Below, in pieces: positions 58,173 through 64,000 of a stretch of DNA of 64,000 bases. The stretch lies in the NCBI RefSeq assembly GCF_016808095.1, contig NC_068970.1, positions 25,836,501 to 25,900,500 of the forward strand, in the 5' to 3' direction. The DNA comes from Vigna angularis. Its lineage: Eukaryota > Streptophyta > Magnoliopsida > Fabales > Fabaceae. The notes beneath the pieces are model-generated. The model searched no databases, had not been told where the DNA came from, and was given only the letters and a program-made list of their open reading frames with translations. A program made the position numbers and the translations under genes. Position 1 is the stretch's first letter, and every line of letters starts with the position of its first letter.

Positions 58173-58181
58173 TTAAATATA

Positions 58182-59718
58182 GGGTTAAATATGTTTTTAG
58201 TTTATAAAATTTGTTTTTAGTTCCTAAACTATCAAACAAATTTATTTTTAGTCCCTCTTTCAAACTAAGCTACAATTTGATCTTTCTTCTAAGAAAACCA
58301 TAATTTTTCGTTCTCCAAAACTAACAACGTTAAAAAAATGCTGAGCTAGCTGACGGTGAAGTGTCACATCATTTTTTTTCTGAGATCAATCTTCCTCAAA
58401 TTTTCTCCCGTTCCACCAACCAACCCCATTCCCCCACCATGGATGTTCCCACCGTCTCCTCAGCCACCGACGACCCTCCCTTCCCTTCCGCATCACAACT
58501 ACCAACACAAGCTGAATTCATTAGCTACAGCTTAACAACAACTCATTCAACTCATTATCTGATTACCACTCCTATTTCTGAATTCATTTGAACAAAATGA
58601 AGTAATTGGCATTCAAGAAGGAAAAGACAAAACACCCAACCGGGAAAACTCGGGTACGAACCCGATTCGCGCTCTTCAACCCGCATCTCGTATGAATTGG
58701 GATCGATGGTGACAATGTCAGCGATTTCAGGATTGGGTCCTGCACCAACAATCGCAGAGCCAAGCTCTTCAAAAATGCCTCTAACGGCGGCGGACTCGGG
58801 GTCCTCGTTAGGCTTCATCTTCTACGACAAGGGCCTGTCGCGCTTCCGGATGTTGCCATCGGACAACTCCTGGTGCGACTTGACGAGGACCTTGTCGTGT
58901 TTGGCGGTGACACAAACGAGGACGACGTGGACTATCCGAATCGGAGGACTGGAATCGGCGAGGGAGGTTTCTCTCCCTGGGAGAGTTTGAGCCAAAGGTT
59001 GTGCACGTTTTTGGTGCCGGGCTTGACGCCCAACGAGGCAAAGGACTCGGAGGGGAGGCGGGGTTTGAGCCAATCGGAGAGGGATTGGGGAGATGCGAAG
59101 TTGTGGGGGTTCAAGGATAGGATGTTGAGGGCAGTGGTTGTGGTGGTATTTTTGGAAGGTGTTGCGATGAGGGACATGACGAGGAATTTGAGGAAGCGGC
59201 GCGAGAAGGGGCAGCAGGTGGAAGCGATGTTGGGTTGATGAGTCGGTGGGTGGGGGGGAGGTATTGTGCTGATGAAGGTTTGGGTGGTTTTAGTTTTCTG
59301 ATTTGGGTCTCTATGGTGGTGGGAGGAGATGAACTGATACATGATTTGGGGGTTTTCTAGGCAGTGGAGATGGAGGTTTTACGTTGGATATGGAGGTGAG
59401 TGTGGTGGAGGGTGGTTGCACATGGGGGTTTCACGGTTATGGTGGCGCCGGTGATGTTCGAGGTGGCGCTGGAGGTGGCTATGGTAGAGTCGGAGGGTGA
59501 GGGAGGGAGAGGAGCTGAGAAAGATTAACTGGTGTTAGAAAAAAAAGCGACATGTCACACCACCGTTAGCCACCTCAGCTTATTTTTAACGTCGTTAGTT
59601 TTGGAGGACGAAAAATTATGGTTTCCTTAAGGAGAAGGATCAAAATGTAGCTTAGTTTGAAAGAGGGACTAAAAACAAATTCGCTTGATAGTTTAGGAAC
59701 TAAAAACATATTTAACCC
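58182..59718. mobile_element. Pack-MULE carrying a Nudix-box-like gene fragment, 1537 bp
   Basis: The ends are GGGTTAAATATGTTTTTAG and its inverse. TIRs extend about 175 bp (58182-58360 against 59545-59718) through CTCTTTCAAACTAAGCTACA and CAAAACTAAC-ACGTTAAAA. The 9-bp TSD TTAAATATA is perfect (58173-58181, 59719-59727). No transposase is present. Confidence 0.92.
58600..59342 (-). pseudogene. Captured fragment of a plant gene with a Nudix-box-like motif, frameshifted
   Basis: Minus-strand frames follow each other: 59342-about 58970 (SLSDWLKPRLPSESFASLGV, then NVHNLWLKLSQGE), a frameshift near 58965, then a frame with IRIVHVVLVCVTAKHDK and KSHQELSDGNIRKRDRPL. Next comes KPNEDPESAAVRGIFEELGS followed by a VEERESGSYPSFPG stretch ending at a splice-like site. 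E-x7-R-x3-EE-x-G resembles a Nudix box, with Gly where the usual Glu follows Arg. I cannot name the parent gene with certainty; the family call is an inference. Confidence 0.5.
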
Positions 59719-59745
59719 TTAAATATAAAATGTGGTTTAATGTAT

Positions 59746-60301
59746 GGTTGAGTTAAGCGTAAAGTCAGCTTCTTAGTATGGTATCAAAACCATTGTTAGA
59801 GTCTATCCTAGTGGAGTTTATTGTTTGTTGGGTCTATTGTTTTACCCGTTATTGGGTCACTATAGAACCACCCAATAATGTATAATCTCACGCAAGAGAT
59901 GTATGTACCTCAACGTGAGAGGGTGCAGCGAAAGTTTCACGTCGATTAGAGATAAAGTCAGTTTAGAGTATATAGGAGGGTGCAAATCTCACCTTACAAA
60001 CTGAGTCTATAGGGTTGAGTTAGGCTTAAAGTCCACTTTTTAACATGATAGCAAAGTCATGGGTCAAAGCATATCCTAGCGGGATTTGTGTGTGTTAGGC
60101 ATATCATTCCACCCGCTATCAGGCCACCCATTAATGTCTAGTCTCACGCACAAGATGTATATACCTTAGCTTGAGGAGATATGCTAGAAGTCTCAATTTG
60201 ATTAGAGATAATGTCAATTTAATGTATATATGTGAGTGCCAATGTCACCTTACAAATTGATTTTATAAGGTTGATTTAGGTTTAAAGTCTATTTCTTAAC
60301 A
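59746..60301 (+). mobile_element. Tandem TRIM-like retroelement array (LTR-internal-LTR-internal-LTR)
   Basis: Three copies of a ~120-bp LTR-like unit are present: a partial one ending near 59776, 59924-60045 and 60182-60301. They carry GATTAGAGATAA, a TATA-like GTATATA, CACCTTACAAA and end TTCTTAACA or TTTTTAACA. After the first two come degraded primer sites TGGTATCAAAACCAT (59779) and TGATAGCAAAGTCAT (60046). The landmark GGTTGA recurs at 59746, 60013 and 60269. Internal parts of ~140 bp have no coding capacity. This fits a terminal-repeat retrotransposon in miniature. Confidence 0.75.
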
Positions 60302-61150
60302 GTCTTAAACGAATTAGACCTAACCTGATCTTTATCAAAATAAACCTACTATGGTTCAACGAAGCTTGATTGAACATGGTTAAACCACCACTCCCACAAA
60401 CATGGATTTTCCCCAACTCGGCACTTAACAACTTAGTTCAACTCTACCCTAAGTCAACTTGGGCTTGAGTATACTTGAACCAACCTTGCTTGACCATGTC
60501 TTGATCAAACTAGGCTTTATGTAGTCTTGATCATACTAGGCATACTTAACTCAGCCAAATGTGGGTTGGCCAACTGAATGTAGGCTTACTTGGACTTGAA
60601 TCAACTAGGCTTAAATCCACTTGGTTTGACCTAAACTCAAAGCGACTTGACTTGATTTCAATATAGGCCAACGTGGCTTGATCGAGGTTCGAGTTTACTT
60701 GACTGAAGTTGAATTCAAATCAAATCAACTCAACTTGAATTTAGGTTTACTAAATTTGACTCTAACCCAGATTAGTTTGGTTGAACCTTACATGAATCTA
60801 ACCTTACTAATTTGAAATATTTTATCCAAATAAAAAAATAGAAATTCACTTAATTTGGATTATATTATCCAAATAAATATTTAAAAAATATAATAATTTA
60901 AAATAAAATCAATTCAATTTCAATGTTTTTCAATTTCTAATAAATTATAAATTCCTTATTTAAAAAACTAAAAATAATAAAATAATACATTAACTTCCAA
61001 CTTCCACTCATTTTCATTCACGATCCTTTGTTTATGCATATGCATAATACTTGACAACTTCCATAAGTAGTTTTTATTATAATATTCTTATTTTTCAAAA
61101 AGCAGTAACAAAAAATTTGATTTCAAATTATATTAAAAATAAATTATTTT
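60302..61150. other. Low-complexity CTTGA/AACTTGG-rich sequence, then AT-rich DNA
   Basis: From about 60310 to 60800 short words such as CTTGATCA, ACTTGACT and AACTAGGC recur without fixed period, probably a decayed satellite or mobile element. No gene is seen. Confidence 0.4.
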
Positions 61151-61152
61151 TT

Positions 61153-61370
61153 ATTTTAATAATTTTTTTAAGTAATTAAAGTTAAATATGTTTTTAGTCT
61201 ATCAATAATCATATGTTTTTGGGTTTTGTCCTTCTTTCAAAGTTTGGTTCACTTTTATCCTCTTTCTTAATAAACTATAACTTTTAGCCTTCGAAAAATA
61301 ACGACGTTAAATTTGTCCACTTATGATGCCAACTTATTTGTCCACTATGTGTCACGTTTCTATTTTTGTA
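61153..61370. repeat. Single MULE-type TIR without partner
   Basis: GTTAAATATGTTTTTAGTC, CTTCTTTCAAAGTTTGGTTCA and ACGACGTTAAA parallel the left TIR of the element at 58182. No inverted partner was found to the right, so it is probably a truncated end. Confidence 0.5.
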
Positions 61371-63130
61371 TGGATCTTAGAAAATAAGTTTATTTACCTT
61401 AAAAATTAGGATTTTTACTTATCTTCAATTAATCAAGCAAAATTAGGTTTACAAGAAGTAAAATTAAGATTTTTATCCATCAATTTGTGGTAGCCGTGCT
61501 TGGTGTGATTGTGGTGGTTGTTGTGCTCGATGTGAAAGAGATGCGCAAGGGCTTGCAAATTAATGTTCCAGTTTCTCTGATTCTATGTTTGAAAAATGGC
61601 AGCACCTTTCTGTTGTTACTCTTTCTTGGCCACTAGAGTATTCGTGCGGCAGACAAGTTTCAAATTAAGATTCTCATTATAGCTTAACAGGGTACGGACA
61701 ATTATGAAATTAGATACTCATAAAACTCATTCTAATCAAATTACTGGAGGAATGAAACGAAAGGGTTAGTTCCATCTTCAAGCCACCAGCTTGATTCACA
61801 TGAGAAAATCTTTAGAGTTCAATCTTTTTTGATGCCTCCCTTAACGAATAAGTGATATTCTTATCCTCTTTACGTTACTCACTTAATAGACACTAGACTG
61901 TTACTCTAATGCTTCTCCCATTACTGAAGTGAATAGTGACAATTTATATTATTATCAGAAGCAGCAACCTTTGACAATTTATATTATTATATTATAAAAT
62001 AATGTATAAATCTCGAATTTTTAGATAACGTTATTGTTTTACATTATTATATTGTACTTAATGTAAAAATAATCCTACCAATCTATCACTATTGTTTCTT
62101 TTAGTCCAAAATATTCGACGTTGTACGCGATTTTTGTACTAGTGATCTCAAAACTAACAAGAAACTCTAAAGTGAGTAAAAGAATAAACCAAGGATATAA
62201 AGAGGCTAAGAAAATAAAGGAAGAAAAAACTAAAAAGATAGCTTGAGGAATAAAATTTCCTTTTGAGAGGAGAAAAGAAAGCTTGATTTGGTGTGTTTTT
62301 TGAAGTGTAGGAAATGCTCTATTTATAAAGCATAAATTTGGTAAAAAAAAATTGTTGCCACAATAATGAATAAAAAATAAATAACTTATGAACTTTAATG
62401 AGAGAAAAAAATTGTTGGCCAACGTCTAAAAATCTAAGTTTCTTTTTACAATTATTATTATTTTATAACAATCCCCTACACGTTGCAAAAGAAAGATAAG
62501 AAACTTTTATTATGGGTTTCACATGTTGTAATGCATAAGAGCTGGTTGTAATGCATAAGAGCTGATGTAGCGAGCTATCTGAACCAGTCTTAGATCGAGA
62601 AACTTAACACACAATGTAGTTGGTATAGCAAACTATATGAATCAAAGACATTGTTTATCAATCACAATACACCCCCACAATCCTTGCTGTTATCATTGTG
62701 TTACGCTTATTAGGTCATGCACGTGCCCAATATTCATTATTGCTCTAGAGATCATACCAAGATCTCATGCAAGCGACCCCACTCGACACTTATATAGGTA
62801 ATTTCATCAAGTGTATGCTGCAAATCTTACACCACCTATAAGGGATATGAAAATCAATAAAAATTTTGTTTAAGCTAAAATTCTTTCACCATATAAAGTA
62901 AGAACTTTGTAGATTAATCATAATAAATTTAACCAAAGTACATTCTCAATTAAATATTACTATGCCTAATCATGTCTATTCTTTTACCTCTTATAACAAA
63001 TAAAAAGCTAATTAACCAAAGTACATTCTTGATTAATTCATGTTAAAGTTTTTATCACTAATCAAAGTATATTCTCAATTATTGGCAAAAACTCATTCAA
63101 TCATATGAAAGTTTCTAACTTTAATCAAAG
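61371..63130. other. Intergenic sequence, possibly decayed LTR on the minus strand
   Basis: A minus-strand TATA-like CTTTATAAATAG lies near 62315-62330, and CACTAGTACAAAAATCGCG on the minus strand near 62150 resembles a CACTA end. A 115-codon minus-strand frame (62075-62422) is hydrophobic and AT-driven and is not accepted as a gene. Confidence 0.35.
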
Positions 63131-64000
63131 TGATAACTCTTCATTTTCCCCTATTTTTCTATGTTAATATTCTTCTTTTAGGTTAGTTTAGCTTTTAATT
63201 TTCTACAATTAAGATAGATTAGTATAAATAGGACAAAAATAGGATTTTGATAGAAATAGTGTTAATTTTCCCTTTTTAGTTAAATAAATAAGTTTTTTTT
63301 CTCTTTAGATAAAAATATTCAGAAAAATAAATAATTTATTTTTGCTTTTGTAGGCTTTTATCTTTTCTTTTTACTGTTTAACCCTTAAATTTCCTTTTGC
63401 AGATCAATTCTTTGGCTTTTTGGCTAAATTAAAAAGCCCAATGTTTTAATCTGGAAGTAAATCATTGAGTGGGCTAAGGCGTAAATGAAGCTGTGCGAAG
63501 AGGCTGTGCACGAATTGGATCAGTGTTGAATGGAAAGCCACTGCCCTTTTTCTTGTTTGGGCCGATGAAGCTACTGGAGTTGAATTGGCCTGAATAAAAT
63601 GGGCTAGGAAGGGTTGAAAAGCTGCAACAATGTGTGAAATGAGCTAGGCTGCTGTGCTGGAATTCATTTGAAGTTCCTTATATGGACTTAATGAAACACA
63701 CCATTTTGGTGTTCTGATGCAAAAGAGGGTAGAGGCAGCAAGCTCGTTCATTTTGGGACTTTCCCCAATTCCTTCACCCATGAGCTAGGGCAAAGAGCGA
63801 AGTGAAAGATCGAAGAGAGGAGCTTGTTGTCGCTGTCCAGAAGAAGAACCAGAAGCTCCACGACTCAAAAGGAAGTCGGCCCAGAAGTTAATCGAACCAG
63901 AATCGTGAACGGAGGCTTGCAGAGCTGGATCATTTGAAGTAGAACGATTAGAAAGTTATTTGAAGAATGCTCGAGAAGCTTCCAAGTTTGTTTTCAGTTC
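63131..64000 (+). mobile_element. Likely LTR start of a retrotransposon running off the right edge
   Basis: It begins TGATAACTCTTCATTTTCCCC. A TATA box AGTATAAATAGG lies near 63218, followed by a long GC-richer leader typical of a long LTR. Neither end partner nor TSD can be checked, so it is tentative. Confidence 0.35.

Noticed and set aside
59746..60301. Cassandra-type TRIM carrying 5S rRNA
   Set aside because: No 5S promoter boxes or 5S-like sequence could be seen in the LTR-like units.
61895..62150. CACTAGACTG and an inverse CACTAGTACAAAA as ends of a small CACTA element
   Set aside because: The two ends match only in the first six bases and no subterminal repeats or matching 3-bp TSD were seen.
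62075..62422. 115-codon hydrophobic minus-strand frame
   Set aside because: No ATG at its given start context that fits a gene, AT-driven Phe/Leu/Ile content, and it overlaps an LTR-like TATA region.

Overview
This window is nuclear plant DNA, most likely from a papilionoid legume. It is AT-rich and carries intron-containing genes, tRNA-iMet-primed LTR retrotransposons, a nuclear copy of plastid DNA, and many small DNA transposons with target-site duplications (TSDs). The legume call rests on the UGT91-type glycosyltransferase, the SIRE-like Copia element and the TRIM-like repeat; it is an inference from family resemblance, not from a search.

Only two host genes look intact. One is an 11-exon WD40 gene at 13076-16191 (+), resembling the Swd2-like COMPASS subunit APRF1/S2LA. 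The other is an intronless UDP-glycosyltransferase at 55369-56778 (+). Almost everything else is mobile DNA or its remains.

Layout. 1-2603: minus-strand Ty3-type LTR with primer-binding site, its internal region running off the left edge. 2604-3260: decayed gag. 7708-8278: solo LTR. 10810-11110: Tourist-like MITE. 11290-11930: hAT transposase pseudogene. 12080-12235: plastid ccsA fragment. 13076-16191: WD40 gene. 17200-18348: Pack-MULE carrying exon 1 of an nCBP (eIF4E-like) gene. 20133-28891: complete SIRE-like Copia element with a third gene, nested in an older LTR (right part 28892-30729). 32121-33263: CACTA element full of hairpin repeats. 33625-34990: inverted-repeat element. 37372-39884: solo LTR with perfect TSD. 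40532-47323: TIR element split by a second Copia element (40910-45656). 49200-50345: Copia relic. 50973-52428: second CACTA-like element. 52632-54319: Pack-MULE with arogenate dehydratase exons. 55369-56778: UGT gene. 58182-59718: Pack-MULE with a Nudix-box-like gene fragment. 59746-60301: tandem TRIM-like array. 63131-64000: start of another LTR-like repeat.

The best candidate for an unusual system is inside the SIRE-like element. Palindromes of the form ATAATCGATTAT occur in pairs spaced 20 bp apart in both LTRs, upstream of the LTR TATA box. The same pairs recur inside the element just upstream of a second TATA box and a third gene with a plant transposon-protein domain. This suggests a duplicated control module driving a separate transcript. 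The second theme is gene-fragment capture: three MULEs within 43 kb each have long TIRs and a perfect 9-bp TSD, and each holds a different host gene fragment.
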